Assembly (NCBI GenBank): GCA_033239005.1
Contig: BSQZ01000016.1
Coordinates: 713,031 to 777,030, forward strand
Origin: Lamellibrachia satsuma
Lineage: Eukaryota > Annelida > Polychaeta > Sabellida > Siboglinidae
Direction: 5' to 3'
DNA length: 64,000 nt
In this document: positions 23,401 through 34,349 of the stretch, piece after piece
How the letters are laid out: each line of letters opens with the position of its first letter
How positions within the stretch are numbered: position 1 is the first letter of the stretch
Notes under the pieces: generated by a model
The model's input: the letters and a program-made list of their open reading frames with translations, nothing else
Databases searched by the model: none
What the model was told of the DNA's origin: nothing
Translations under genes and position numbers: made by a program

Positions 23401-25147
23401 CTGTTGTGTAGGTGGATTAAACAGTAAACATATCACACGTTGGTAGGGAGTGTCAGAGCTTACCAATGCCTGTGTCTTTCCTTTCACTTTGTGTATCATC
23501 TTCTTCATTTGTAGAGCTTTCCCAAGCACTACCTGCAAAATATTAATATATATCAATGCTTCTCATTGCAAATAATTTCACAAAACAAAATGCCCCAACT
23601 GGTTGGGGCAACAGTGCTTCGCATGACAATGCACAGGTAAACCATGTGTCTATTTAGAGGAGTCACATATCTAGACACTGCAAGTAGGACCTGTTGACTT
23701 GCGCCAATCCCAATTTCAGCTTTGATGAGATGATGAGATGAGAGCATCCACCAACACCCTGGATAATTACTCAGCAAAGGTCTACTAGGATATTGCACTG
23801 AGTTAATGAGTCCATGACAGGTTTTTTTCCAATTCCCTGCGTGGGATCTTTTACTTTCCCTGGCATAGACTCCAGGTAGAATGGACCAACAGGTTTTAGT
23901 GTCTATTCAGAAAGACACAGGAAAGTTTCAAAACGGTGGAGGTGGAATTCAACCACCATTCTCTCGATCAACCATTAGACCACCGCTCCCCACAATTGTA
24001 GTTGACATTGTTAATTGGTCTCGCATGACCGATTCTTGCGATAAATATAAAAAGACAAAAATCGCTCATGTAAACCGTCCTTAACAAATGGCAAGTAACA
24101 CAGACACTTCATATATCCACATTTGGGTGCCTTAGAAACTTGTATGGTATTTCTATTTGTCATCACGGTGACTCACAATTACTTACTTCTGCCCTGCGGT
24201 ATTCGCCCATCTCATAAAAGGCCTCTCCCTGGAATGCCAGCATTTGGTATTTTATGGTGGGAGTGAGCAACTCTTCGTTATGTTCGGACATCGTCAAAAC
24301 AATGCTCGTCTAAAACAGATGTGTCACACATTCAGCACTGGAAAAACAATGGCTGTTTAGTTGATGTAACCTTTAGTACTGTTTGGTTGGGTTTTGTGGT
24401 ATCCCTAAATGTGCAGTATCTAAAACGTTTATGCTTCTTTAACGTGATATATAAAGATCAGACAAGTGAAATTAATCTAAGAAGTATGACTGCATTGTAA
24501 GCTATTTGCATCAACAGCTCTGAAATATTGCATTAAGAAGATTTCTTTATAAAATTGATGGTGTGCAGACAGTGAGTGCATAGAGACAATTCCACATTTA
24601 TGGAAAACTCTATCTTTACACGCCAACCTGTCAAAATCATTGCATTTGTTGGTAATAATAGTGACATCGCATAACCATTATATACTGGATATCACAAAAT
24701 TACGGAATAGTTCAAATGGGCGCTTGCTGTGCAAAGCAGAACTTTTTGTAAATTTATCATCTTCTGAACATTCATAGGCGCTAGAGCATCATATAAACAA
24801 TAATTAAAGGAACACGTCAAAAATGCACATCACGTCACATGTCAAACCGACAAGTTTTGTGAATGCTGCGAGAATTTGCCATTCCATACCCTTGAAGCGC
24901 GCCGAATATCTTAGTACAGCAAAGTTAGGTGGAACCAGTATAAACGCAAAATAATGTTCCCACTCGAACAAGACTAACTGGACACGCGAAAGTACAGCCA
25001 CAGCCCAGGAAACATTATGTGAGCGATAATGCGTGCACATATACACAAATTACGCAATTGCTAGCAAAGTATTGTATTTACCGCTAATTTTACGTCGACA
25101 AAAAGTTTTGATTCATAAAGAATCTTGATCTGGTCGACTAAATTCAT
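10528..25147 (-). CDS. ANAPC7: Anaphase-promoting complex subunit 7 (APC7), 17 coding exons
   Basis: APC7 is a TPR scaffold subunit of the APC/C ubiquitin ligase, which drives mitotic exit in the nucleus and cytosol. Coding exons in transcript order: 25147-25082, 24309-24187, 23532-23464, 22938-22855, 21925-21810, 21139-21026, 20268-20181, 19181-19086, 17657-17569, 16880-16766, 15799-15658, 14535-14435, 14175-14131, 13324-13212, 12168-12052, 11535-11415 and 10593-10528. All have AG acceptors and GT donors, and the phases agree, giving 1665 nt or 554 aa, close to the 565-599 aa of vertebrate APC7. Diagnostic pieces include SKQRTAKINMALAKLY (exon 5), ALDPLLLEKMDV (exon 9), MYFREAIRLAP (exon 11) and ALDQYSIAL (exon 15). 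The C-terminus is acidic (exons 16-17), as in the family. The start MNLVDQIKILYESKL matches the conserved MNVIDHVRDM start. Exon 16 uses a weak donor (GTTTGT). Confidence 0.97.
10740..11030 (+). repeat. Dispersed repeat family D, copy 1
   Basis: Shares GTTGCCTGCTC, CAAAGTTCAGTATCAG and GTAATTTGTAGATGATCCC in the same order with copies at 47.9-48.2 kb and, in part, 20.9-21.0 kb. It lies in the last ANAPC7 intron. Confidence 0.75.
12226..12415 (+). mobile_element. LINE 3' stub in an ANAPC7 intron
   Basis: Matches the end of the LINE family: TGTAAATGCTAGCAGCGTGA, then GGGCGGGTTACAC, GTTGGACTCTCGATAAGCC and the tail TAATCTTGTTAAATCTAGTT. It is 5'-truncated and opposite in orientation to the gene. 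Confidence 0.9.
12730..12790 (+). mobile_element. MITE end fragment (copy 2)
   Basis: Only one terminus is present: TACCGTATTCGATCTATTGA followed by TATGCCCTAATTAGC, as in the complete copy at 38.1 kb. Confidence 0.55.
12885..13198 (-). mobile_element. tRNA-headed SINE (copy 1)
   Basis: On the minus strand a tRNA-like head starts GGGGCGTGGTGGCATAGTGG (A-box-like), followed by ACTCTCAATTGAGAG and the B-box-like GGGTTAAAATCC. The body has TTTCGAAGCTTGGGCAATTT and GAACCTGGCTGCATACAG, ending with a tail that contains AAGTGCTTTACAC on the plus strand. Its head lies within about 20 bp of the donor of ANAPC7 exon 14. Confidence 0.8.
13902..13975 (+). repeat. Two-copy tandem repeat (~39 bp)
   Basis: GGTGAAATCTTACTGACATT followed by TGAGAGA(A/G)CTGTC appears twice in direct succession within an ANAPC7 intron. 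Confidence 0.85.
14201..14255 (+). promoter_or_regulatory. Three DR1 nuclear-receptor-like elements at 21-bp spacing
   Basis: AGGTCAAAGGTCA occurs perfectly at 14201-14213 and 14222-14234, and as AGGTCAAGGGTCA at 14243-14255. This is the direct-repeat-1 element bound by HNF4 and RXR heterodimers. The 21-bp period is two DNA helical turns. The array lies in the ANAPC7 intron between exons 12 and 13, 25 bp from the exon 13 acceptor. Binding is inferred; the array may simply be a short tandem repeat. Confidence 0.55.
14391..14427 (+). repeat. (ATC)n microsatellite
   Basis: About 12 trinucleotides next to the donor of ANAPC7 exon 12, which ends at 14435. Confidence 0.95.
16415..16505 (+). repeat. 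Two-copy tandem repeat (~53 bp)
   Basis: AATG(C/A)TATGCGTGTTTTCTA-type units, each ending in AATTACGTAAA or AGTTACGTAAA, are repeated once within an ANAPC7 intron. Confidence 0.75.
18098..18520 (+). repeat. 19-21 bp minisatellite with graded C-run length
   Basis: About 20 copies of GTTGTGAAGTCAGAAC(n), lying in the ANAPC7 intron between exons 8 and 9. Unit length varies only by the C run: 6 in the first ten, then 5,5, then 4 five times, then 5,5 and 6,6. It reads as a Lys-Ser-Glu-Pro-Pro-Val repeat where C6 units keep frame, but it lies inside an intron on the opposite strand and is not coding. Confidence 0.97.
19335..19388. repeat. Perfect 20-bp inverted repeat around a C8 loop
   Basis: TTCCAATCATTTCTTTGGAC (19335-19354) is exactly reverse-complemented at 19369-19388 with a 14-nt C-rich loop. 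It can form a stable hairpin in an ANAPC7 intron. Confidence 0.95.
19557..19623 (+). repeat. 17-bp tandem repeat, four copies
   Basis: GGGCCCTGCACGCCGCT repeats four times, the last with one change. It is GC-rich against an AT-rich intron. Confidence 0.95.
20326..20555 (+). repeat. 26-bp minisatellite, about nine copies
   Basis: CACACGTCATCACAGACTCA plus TTTGTT repeats with few changes in the ANAPC7 intron between exons 6 and 7. The long frames through it are a by-product of the repeat. Confidence 0.97.
20855..21000 (+). repeat. Dispersed repeat family D, copy 2 (3' part)
   Basis: Shares AAGTTCAATATCAGTATCAT and CACACGTAATTTGTAGATGA with the copies at 10.7 and 47.9 kb. Confidence 0.7.
21175..21440 (+). 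mobile_element. MITE-like element (copy 3)
   Basis: Begins ACCATATTTGATCTATTAAG, contains CAGCAGGATCCATAATTATT-like sequence and a perfect internal inverted pair (AGTGTAGAACAACTGA and TCAGTTGTTCTACACT), and ends near AAGCGTACTCATG. It lies in an ANAPC7 intron. Confidence 0.75.
21565..21700 (+). repeat. Dispersed repeat family E, copy 1
   Basis: ACTAGCAAAAATACCCATCC, then TTGGTAGTT, ACGTTATCACAGAAATATC and GCCTTGGTACTTG. The same order occurs at 41.4 and 53.5 kb. Confidence 0.75.
22030..22165 (+). repeat. Dispersed repeat family F, copy 1
   Basis: GACGTCATTGCAATATG, then a TTTTACTTAAGTAAATGCGT-like segment and TAGACATTATTTATAA. A second copy is at 43.9-44.1 kb. Confidence 0.65.
22245..22380 (+). 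repeat. Three-copy ~48-bp tandem repeat
   Basis: TGACCTTTG(A/T)TTTTGTTGTG followed by an AATAATTTC(C/T)-type end repeats three times with divergence. It lies in the intron between ANAPC7 exons 4 and 5. Confidence 0.8.
23590..23996 (-). mobile_element. tRNA-headed SINE (copy 2)
   Basis: The minus-strand head is GGGGAGCGGTGGTCTAATGG, followed by the shared body: TTTTGAAACTTTCCTGTGTC and GGTCCATTCTACCTGGAGTC. The body sequence matches the plus-strand copies at 27.1 and 29.9 kb. Confidence 0.75.
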
Positions 25148-25539
25148 GATAACTGAGTTGATACAATAATATTTTTAGTACAAATTATCTTGCAAGTAGA
25201 AAAGCGCGAATCCCCTGAAACAAGTGTGCTTTGTAAATATCTACCCCTGCAAATTGCATGACGTCTCGAAATAAACTCGCTCGAGTACTAAAATGAATAA
25301 TGATTTCTTCTGACTACAAATGAAAACTTCAACATAAATAAATATTTAAGAGACCAACATATTATAAGTAGACGCTATAGAATTGTATTGAGTATTGAAT
25401 TAATGGCTGTATGATTAACATAAATTTAATGTTTTCTTGTAGACAAAGGTGAATGTGTTTTTGATGTACTTGCTAAAGTGTGTATAGTACTAGGTCCCTA
25501 GCTACTACCTACAATCTACATACTATTACCGCCATGTGG

Positions 25540-25876
<337 letters not shown>

Positions 25877-26605
25877 AACTGCCCTCCTATAACTAAATAT
25901 CTCCGGTACTAGTAGTACTAGTATACTTCATAAACAAACTCGCGATCAAAATGTTATGGTTTGGATAGCAAAGTACCTGAAATCCCTATATATATCCGTT
26001 TTGGATGTTATAAAGAAAACAAAACACACACATTTCTAAATATTAATTTGTTTTTTTTTTCATTGTGTATAGTTGTGTGAATATAGGCAAAGGTGGGGAT
26101 GTCAACAATGCAAACGCCGCCGCTAATTCGATCGAACGAGAATCCGTTATATAATTTACGATTTGGCAGACTTTCAACTTGTTTCCACGTATCTACGCAT
26201 TGGTCATATATGTAGATACTTTGGAATAAAATTGCATAACGTCACTACTATTTTTGTATTAATTTCTTTGTAATGTTAAACATACATTATATTAACGCGC
26301 TTTAATTGAAGCTACTGCCTCTCGAGCTATTTCATAGCATAACTTAAGAAAACTTAAAGTTCCACGTTTCAACAGTTTTATGTACTAGGCCGGGGTAGCG
26401 TACTACTACCACCACCAGTTAGCGAGGATTACAAAAGTTTCCAGGCTTTATTGTATGTTTTGTTTGCTATGGATCTGAATAAATTATATCTGAATCTAAA
26501 AGCGCAGCAGATTTTGCTTAATACGGTGGCTGCCTGGCTAACACAAAATAGAAGAAACTGAATCTATCGTTAGAACGGTGGCGCCTCATCGCGGAACCTG
26601 GATAA

Positions 26606-26674
26606 ATGAGGCCAGAAAGCTGGCCATCGGCATCGGCACCGAGAAATCGACAAATGCTAGGCCCAAAATGTTAG
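26606..26674 (+). promoter_or_regulatory. Upstream ORF overlapping the PTRH2 start codon
   Basis: An ATG at 26606 opens a 22-codon frame (MRPESWPSASAPRNRQMLGP..) with a second in-frame ATG at 26654. It ends at TAG 26672-26674, four bases past the PTRH2 ATG at 26668. If the mRNA starts upstream of 26606, this uORF would reduce PTRH2 initiation. Confidence 0.5.
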
Positions 26675-29600
26675 AATCCGGCTCTTTGTTTGGGTTTGCA
26701 ATTGGTTTGGGATGTGGAATGTGCATTGGATGGCTTATGAGAGGAAAGTTTCGCTCGAAAGCTACGTCGCTTGCAACGGGCAAAACCGCGGTTAGTGCCA
26801 AGTGTGAGCGATAATTAGTGATCATGCGGCCACAAATTCTGACGAAATTCAGTTTGAATTAGCTTTGTTGTTTTGCTTTATTTTGACCCAAAACAGTGAC
26901 ACTTTACAGTCATATACACACATAGATACATACAATACTATGACAATTTCATTTAAACAAAAAAACAATATTTTTTATTCGTATCACGTCGTATGTAAAG
27001 TGTAATTATTATAAAGATTTTTTTAAATTTGGTAATGCGACAAAAATAATTATAGGGCAGAAAGACTCCAATTGAGACCGTGTTTGGTCGCTGTTGTGAC
27101 TGTAATTTATATTTGCTTTGTGGGGCGCAGTGCCAGTGGTCGTGTGGTAGAGAGTCGGGCTTTCAGTCGAAGGGACTAGGTCTAGGGTTTGAAACCATCT
27201 GCTGCCGTTTTGAAACTTGGGCAACTTCATTCACCCCACTTTGCCTGTGTCTTTCGGAAGAGATACTAAAAGCTGTTGGTCCATTCTATCTGGTACCTAT
27301 GCCAGGGGAAGTAAAATATTCAACAGACGGAAATGGAGAAAACCTGTTGTGGACTCAGTATGACTCATAGAGCTAGTGATCTCGATTTAGAAACACTACA
27401 CTACCTCCCAGTTTTAGCTGTTTTGATGTAAACACCTCTGACGCTCTGTACTTCCGTAGATTTTTTGCAGTTTTCAAAATGTGGACTATGTAAACTACAA
27501 CGTAAATAAAAAATACACCAAGCACAGATCCCATATCCGATCTGATAAATTAATGCGCTGAACATCCAGATCTCAGAACTTTGAAATGAAACCAACCTCA
27601 TCAGCTTTCACATTTGCAAAACATCGCAAAAGTGGCCAAGCAGTGCCAACACAATACAGATACAATGTAGCATTGAGGCTATTCACTCTTTTTTGTTAGG
27701 TACTGAGTTTAACAAAAGTACGCACTTTTTCATTAAATCAACTATTACTTAAACTATTGAAAAAAACATATTACACTTTTAATGTGATTCACGATGGGAT
27801 AAATCCATTGAGGATGGAGTTCAATTTCAGTTGCAGGTCAGCACACCCGGAGAAAGAGGTGAATACAAGCTGGTGCTTGTTGTAAGAACAGATCTCAAGA
27901 TGGGCAAGGGCAAAGTCGCAGCACAGGTAACACTGACTAGTTGAATGAATAAATTAATGAACGGAGGAACGGGGAAATAATTTACGTACAAGTTTATTTC
28001 ACAATATGAATGAATGAACGAACAAGTTTATTTCACAGTATGAATGATATGAATGAATGAACGAACAAGTTTATTTCACAATATGAATAAATAAACGAAC
28101 AAGTTTATTTCACAGTATGAATGAATGAACGAAAAAGTTTATTTCATAATATGAATGAACGAACGAAAAAGTTTATTTCATAATATGAATGAACGAACAA
28201 ACACGTTTATTTCACAGTAGTAAATAATTCACAAATTATTATTAATTTTAATGAATTTGATGAAGAAAAATATGCACACCAGTGAAACGAGGAAATAAAA
28301 GACTTTTTCTCCCCCCTCCCCCGAGATAAACAAAAGACGTTCAACCATCCATTCTGTGTGTACAAAGTGTGAACATTTACCTTTTTATATTTAAAAAATG
28401 TAAAGTTCATAATTGTGATGTGATCGTATTGCATTACCATTTCTAATAATACATGTTCTATAGTTGATTGCTATGGTAAGCTTGCTAACTTAAGATATAT
28501 ATTTTATTATTACTGATGTATTAATTATGACAAGCTGCCTTTCATTTAGTGAAATTATACATGCGTGTATAATCTTTCTGGTTACAGTTCTTAATTGGAC
28601 ACAGAAATGTATTATGAGGAATTCAATATAATGGGGAAAATGTGGGGTGATTATGAGGCTTGTTATGCTGAGAATTGACAAATATGTATGTGTGTTTCTC
28701 GGTAGTGTTCGCACGCAGCTGTGGATGCTACGAAGCAGCTGCGACGAACCAATGCAGCGATCCTCAAAGAGTGGGAACACAACGGCCAGCCAAAGGTGGT
28801 CGTTAAAACTGAGAACGAGGACATGCTGTAAGTTATCAAACACGTCAGCAGTTCGAAAATTTAATAACAACAATAATGACATACAAAATCGGCACATTGA
28901 AATGTGGCATAAACCAACACCTCTTGAGTTTGTAACTTTGTAGAATATATTAAACAACAGCCGCTGTCTTCAATAATATCTACCGATGTATTAAAATGCA
29001 TACTGTTAGATAACCTCATACCACAAGTGTCACAGTCTAGCAAAACTCGCTCGCCAAATGAAAATATATATTTGCATACACCTATTCTTGCCAATAGGAT
29101 ATGCCATGCTATTTGCGTCCAAACTCAACTTATGTAACATATTTTTGTTTACTAAGCTCTTTCTGACAAAATAGCAAGTTTGTTTGAGACTGCGTTGGTT
29201 TTGTGTATGCTGATCACACGTAGTCTAGATTACCTGATTTTCATAGAACTGTGCATGTGCTTATCAGCCCTGATGGTTAACATGTCAGCTCCCATTGAAC
29301 TGGAGATATGACTGAAATCTCCCACCTTTAGAACACGTTCTGATTAAACCACTGATGCAATATTCTTGATTTTATTTGCACATGGTTAGTTTTTATTATC
29401 TCTTGGATGTATAGCCCCAAAACTATAACTTTTGTTTTGCTTTAATTTTTGAAATACCAAATTAACTACTACACTATATATTTGTAAACCTTATTGGTTC
29501 ATATTCTTAAAAAATCAAAGTGGAAATGGATAATATATGATTTTTTCTACAAGAATAATTACATTGATCTAATTAATTTTAAATAAATTAATCTATTTCC

Positions 29601-30503
29601 GAAATGTGGTCAGTTTTGTTCAGTAATTAACTGTTTACTTCCAGTAATCATATATACTTACTGTTTATGTCTAGTATTACATTTTAAATGATCCTTGTTG
29701 TACGAATCCAACGGCACTATTAATTTACTGGACGCATTATTGTAGACTACAGCTCGCAGAGCATGCCCGGGCACTTGGCTTGACAATTAGTGTGATCTGT
29801 GATGCCGGTCGCACACAGATTGCCCCAGGCTCAAAAACAGTCCTAGGAGTTGGACCAGGTAGGTCTTACCACTTAGCAGAAGACACCAAACAGGGGGTAA
29901 AGTAGTTCGCGGATAGAATACCCGACAGGCAGTCGAGAGGACCATGGTTCAAGTCCACCTACTGCAATTCTGAAACTTGGGCAGTTTCGTTCACCCCAGT
30001 TTGCCTGTGTCTTTCAGAATGCACGTAGACACTAAAAGCTGGTCTCGATCTGTAAAAAATCATGCATTAGCTGCTGCCAAAACTTGCTCTGATAATGGAG
30101 CAAGCCTGATGAGCACTTTGTCTGTGATTACAATCATGATTACATTCAAGAATATAATTGACAATGAAATAAAGAAACACCCTCAAGTTATTAGTGTCAC
30201 AAATGTTATTCAAGACAAAGTCATATACTTTATTAAAACAGTTACAGTACATGCATTGTATACAAAACAAAGAGAAAAGCCTGCTTGCAGTGTAGTAACT
30301 TTGGAAGGAATATACACAAGAATATTGTGATTACTTTTACAGTGTAATTAAATACGATTACTTGGCTTTTTGGAGTACAATTACAAAAACATTGTCAACA
30401 GTTACTGAGTATGATTAATCCATCTATGATAAAGTGTCCTTTATTTGTTTCAGGGCCCCAGAATCTAGTCGACAAGGTCACAGGACATCTCAAGCTATAT
30501 TAA
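26668..30503 (+). CDS. PTRH2: Peptidyl-tRNA hydrolase 2, mitochondrial (Bit1), 5 exons
   Basis: Pth2-type hydrolase that frees peptides from peptidyl-tRNA; in animals it sits on the mitochondrial outer membrane and also signals in anoikis. Exons: 26668-26790, 27837-27926, 28706-28827, 29746-29858 and 30454-30503, all GT/AG and phase-consistent, giving 165 aa (human 179). The N-terminus (residues 4-24, [17 protein letters not shown]) is the membrane anchor. Residues 50-80 carry [21 protein letters not shown] then CSHAAV, and residues 130-150 carry [20 protein letters not shown], the conserved catalytic-fold segments. The protein ends VTGHLKLY as in vertebrates. The start at 26668 is the first in-frame ATG. 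Exon 2 has two in-frame acceptors 6 bp apart (27830 and 27836). The neighbour is VMP1, as in vertebrates. Confidence 0.97.
27120..27375 (+). mobile_element. tRNA-headed SINE (copy 3)
   Basis: The head has GTCGTGTGGTAGAGAGTCGG and TTTCAGTCGAAGG. The body has TTTTGAAACTTGGGCAACTT, GCCTGTGTCTTTCGGAAGAG and GGTCCATTCTATCTGGTACC. It lies in PTRH2 intron 1. Confidence 0.75.
27970..28215 (+). repeat. ~40-bp minisatellite in PTRH2 intron 2
   Basis: About six copies of GAATGAACGAACAAGTTTAT followed by TTCACA(A/G)TAT, with small length changes. Confidence 0.9.
29890..30060 (+). mobile_element. tRNA-headed SINE (copy 4)
   Basis: The head region includes CAGTCGAGAGGACCATGG and TTCAAGTCCAC (B-box-like). 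The body has AACTTGGGCAGTTTCGTTCA and ACACTAAAAGCTGGTC. It lies in PTRH2 intron 4. Confidence 0.7.
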
Positions 30504-30533
30504 GAAACATTCTTTACACCGAGACAGCTGGTT

Positions 30534-30539
30534 AATAAA
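30534..30539 (+). terminator. Candidate PTRH2 polyadenylation signal
   Basis: AATAAA lies 31 bp past the PTRH2 stop codon. A second AATAAA occurs near 30715, so a longer 3' UTR is possible. Confidence 0.45.
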
Positions 30540-30549
30540 CTCAGCACAA

Positions 30550-30765
30550 GCGATGAAGGCGAAATCTACACCAGTGAATGCAAAGTCTGCGACATCATTG
30601 AAGACAAAGTCAGCATCAGCAGTTAAGACAAAGTCAACATCAGCGGTGAAGGCAGAGTCAGTGTTGGTAGTGAAGATGAAGTCGGCATAAGTTGTGAAGG
30701 CAGACTCAGTGTCAGCAATAAAGACATAATCAGCAGTTGTTCAGAGACAAAGTCAGTTCCAGTGG
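30550..30765 (+). repeat. Degenerate tandem repeat downstream of PTRH2
   Basis: Repeated GACAAAGTCAGCATCAGC-like units of about 24-36 bp with GTGAAGGCAGAGTCAG variants. Probably 3' UTR or flank. Confidence 0.65.
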
Positions 30766-30926
30766 TTTTAGAGGGGAGTGGCCACCAAAATTCCCTAAAT
30801 AACATTTAATTTATTTTACATGCATAAATCTGTCAAATGTGCTTTATGACATGTGTTGTGATGATTTTCAAACAATTGTCTTAGCTTCAAATCAGTAACA
30901 TAGTCCAGGGCACAGGTGAGCATGAC

Positions 30927-31310
30927 TTGCATTTTGCAACAAAACTACAAGTCAATGAAAAGGAACAAGTCGACCATAGGTCACTAGTCCGGTCTCTAAC
31001 AAATGGTTTTGTGGAGATCAAGTTCAAAACAGAAGCAGAAGAAATAAAGAGATATAAACGTTTAGTTATGGTTTCATCATGGGACATGTTGTATGGCGTG
31101 CTAAGGAAAGGAGAAGGATTGATCCTTGCCAGAGGCACACAGACAACAAGCTTCTCTGCTGATGATTGCAAGCCTATACAATCTGAGGACGTATGTCGTC
31201 AGTGTTGCATGACGTTACATCTATCTTGCAGGATAACATATTGTGTCAGCACTGCAGGTGGTTGTGTATCAGTATCACAATGTATTTGTAATGACAGTTT
31301 GTTGGAATAA
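30927..31310 (+). other. Unassigned 127-codon open frame
   Basis: The frame begins MHFATKLQVNEKEQVDHRSL and is rich in charged residues over its first ~90 codons, unlike random AT-rich frames, then turns Cys-rich. There is no splice context and no recognised domain. It may be a transposon relic or an unrecognised exon. It lies 0.4 kb past PTRH2. Confidence 0.2.
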
Positions 31311-31739
31311 ATTCATGTTGCATTAAGACAAAAAGGCAACGTTTAATACAATCCTGTCAGCCATCTTCAGTGCACCGCTCATCAGAAGCTTCAACATGCT
31401 ATTGCCAATTAACTATTTTTGGTTCTCATTATGTAGTTTTCTGGAGGAGAAATCCCATAAAAGTTGTTCACGATAGTATATAATACACAAGTTATTACTA
31501 ATTTAAATGAATTTAAGAAGGAAAAACATGCACCCCAGTGAAACAGGAAAGAAGAGACTTTCGACTTATCTGAAGTTTTTCTTCCCCCAACAAAAACAAA
31601 TGAAGTTCACCTTAGTTTGTTTTCCACGAACGGCACCTAAAACGGCGGCCCAACTGCAGAGTGTCAAACATGGGAAATAGAGCATGACTATCATCAGCTA
31701 AAATAGAACGTGCCTTCCTATGTACCTGTCGTTCACAAA

Positions 31740-31808
31740 ACTGAGTCAATGGCTTCCTTGTCCACTTGCCATCTGGGCTTTGCCTTGGATGGCAATCTTG
31801 TTAAATAT
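31740..31808 (+). mobile_element. LINE 3' stub
   Basis: GTCAATGGCTTCCTTGTCCA, then TTGCCATCTGGGC and TTGGATGGCAATCTTGTTAA. Only the last ~70 bp of the family is present. Confidence 0.85.
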
Positions 31809-31849
31809 ATTCTGTGTGTGTAAAGTGTGAATGTTTGTCTTTTTATTGG

Positions 31850-32110
31850 TGCCTGTCCTGCATAACTTTTGTCAGGTTCTGAAACTGTCATCCAGAATTC
31901 AGATGCGAGTAGTTTTGGTCTCACTGGTCGTCTCTGTCCATGCTTTGTCTGCCGAGTAGCCAGCTTTCTCACCACTGCTTTCCTTCTTGAACAGTGACCA
32001 GCAAATAGGGCTCGCTTCCGTCTGATTGTCTCTGAGAACGCTGATATGTTCATCTATAATCCCGCTTCTAGTTCCATGCCATTCTTAACTTCTATTGATA
32101 CTTTACTGGC
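31850..32110 (-). mobile_element. Decayed LINE reverse transcriptase C-terminal fragment
   Basis: The minus-strand frame contains FSETIRRKRALFAGHCSRRK and KHGQRRPVRPKL, the pattern found in the C-terminal region of several invertebrate LINE polymerases. It belongs to a different family from the element at 1.1-3.0 kb. Short and isolated. Confidence 0.65.
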
Positions 32111-33539
32111 GTATCTGATTAACTCTCATTTGATTCTGCCGTTCTATAGTCCGTCTATTGGCAGCCAACGTTGTATAACTAAACAATTCATTATATGAAT
32201 GTTGCATGCGTATATCAATTATCTACCATGGTGTATGAGTATAATGTCAGTCATTGCAAAGAAATGGCCGATTTTTGCATACAAGAATATAATTTCCTAT
32301 GTGGACAACTACTTTGTTGTAGTGGTGTTGACTGAAATGTACTAAACTTAATTTAATATGTGAGCCGCCAAGAACAGATCGAAAAGTGTACACGTGTAGA
32401 CACTAGACAAAATATCTTGATTTTCGCTGTTGATGGTCTCGCGATGACAGCTTCCAGTGACCTTTCACTGTCAATGGTCGTACTTGCAGTAACTGCTCCA
32501 TAGCCACAGAAGTTGAATCTGTTATTGTCTCTGTTTACTTTACACTTTTTTAATACGAGATGGGGTCGTTGGCGTCATGCTCAAAATGGCGCTGGCGCCA
32601 TCACTGTCATATGAGTGACAGATGCACCACACACCATGTCACCAGTGAATGTCCCCTGTACGGATGCCCGGTGGACACTGTCAGTTTAGAATAAAGTGCG
32701 TGTGCCTGACTTTAGTGCAACAACTGACCACCAAAGAGACTCATGAAACATACGAAGAAGAATCATCGGAAACCAGTCGCTACTTACAAGCGTGTCGACC
32801 TGTCAATCAACGTAATCAACACCGACGTTCTTGACCCAACCAGCTGCAGAGGATGTTCTGTTTCCATCAGCCATTTCTGTCTCCACTCATGGCGCGTTAA
32901 TAAAAATGGCCACCATCAACGAAGATGATAATGTGATAATGCTCTAGTAGTCTTTCTGTGGCACGGTACAAAGATCAGCAATTAACCATCAGTCTCCTGC
33001 AACTAGTTCCCTGCTACTGTCGGCTTCGTTGGTCCAGATAGACTGTTATGCTTGGCGCCACGTTTATATCGGATGAACTCTCTCATAGCCATAGTATCAT
33101 ATAAACACAATCGGTACAAACCGAGCTTCCATGGGTTGGTCACATGTGTCGGTGACCGGTGGCGAATTGGCCTCAGCTTTGTAGTTATTCCAGTTAGAGC
33201 TAGTATATTTTTAAGCAGGTAGTTGTGTTTATAGACTGCGTGATAGCATGTAGGGCATTATGCTATTTGGTTTAAGGGTGTTCTATAACAATAGTAATGC
33301 CATTGTTTCTTTTATTTGTTCTAGGAATATTGTTACTGCTTTGTGTTGAAATGTGGGCTCTATTGAACCAGACGTCCAGGAGACTCGCATTGGGCGTAGT
33401 CAGCCTTGCGTTAGGTTATGGAGCCCACATTTCTTTGTTTTACATTTCTATGAAAGTGGGCTTACCCTTAATCCCCACAATAAACGTCATTCATTTGGCC
33501 TTTTCATATTTCTATATCTGTGTTGTGTTGTTGATTGCA

Positions 33540-34240
33540 TAAACCATTATCTGCAGGGTACGTGCGGCTTTCTGCAACAGCGGGGACAGTATCGCTTGTA
33601 TCGCTTTCAGAATGTTCTCGCTTATGTTCTTCCATTGACTTCGGTCATGCGATCTCGGCCAGTCTAGATCTCGCTGGCTTCGAAGAAGCTTGCCGACTTC
33701 CTGCAGATATTTACTGAGGGTATTTGATGCCGGTTTCCTGTCCCAGCGGACGACCGTGGAAAGCATTAAACCTCTGTTGGCGTTAGTCCCCCACGTGCCC
33801 ACGTTGTATGTGTGCACAGGGACAATAAACGCATTGTACAATCGCAGCCGGGGGTCTTGGGATACACGATGGTGTCTGACCCAGAGAGACCACAGCTTCC
33901 GGAAAGCTACAGCCGCAAGTGACTCTCCTTGCCTCGATCCGTGCCACGTCTTGCAGGCTCACAAGTAAAGAGACTATAGCTGTCCAGCACGGTTGTTTCT
34001 CCTGTGAATGTTGGTACGTTCTGTTTTGGCTTCGTTGATGTTAATTAAGATACCATTTTGACAGGCAACCAGGAGCGATTCGTTGTACCTCGTCCATGAA
34101 TTGGCTGGCGTTGCCGATGAAGTCAACGTCGTCGGTGTATGCCGTGTAGTACAGCACTTCAGTGTCGTCTCGAGGGAGTTGCGGCAAGTTGTCTCTCAGA
34201 CCACTGAGGGCAGCTTCCAAGTAGATCACGAAGACTATAC
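33540..34240 (-). mobile_element. Decayed LINE reverse transcriptase fragment
   Basis: The minus-strand frame at about 34040-34180 contains YYTAYTDDVDFIGNASQFMD, carrying the catalytic DD pair of reverse transcriptase. Further downstream on the same strand (about 33840-33540) is LYNAFIVPVHTYNVGTWG-like sequence, typical of the segment after the polymerase core. Frames are broken between them. Confidence 0.7.
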
Positions 34241-34349
34241 AGACGACATACTGTCTCCTGCGTATGTGAAATGTTGGACATTTGCCCCATTGCAATATCT
34301 TGGTTACAACGTTGTTTCTGCAGCTCCAATTCGCCGAGGAAAGAACATA

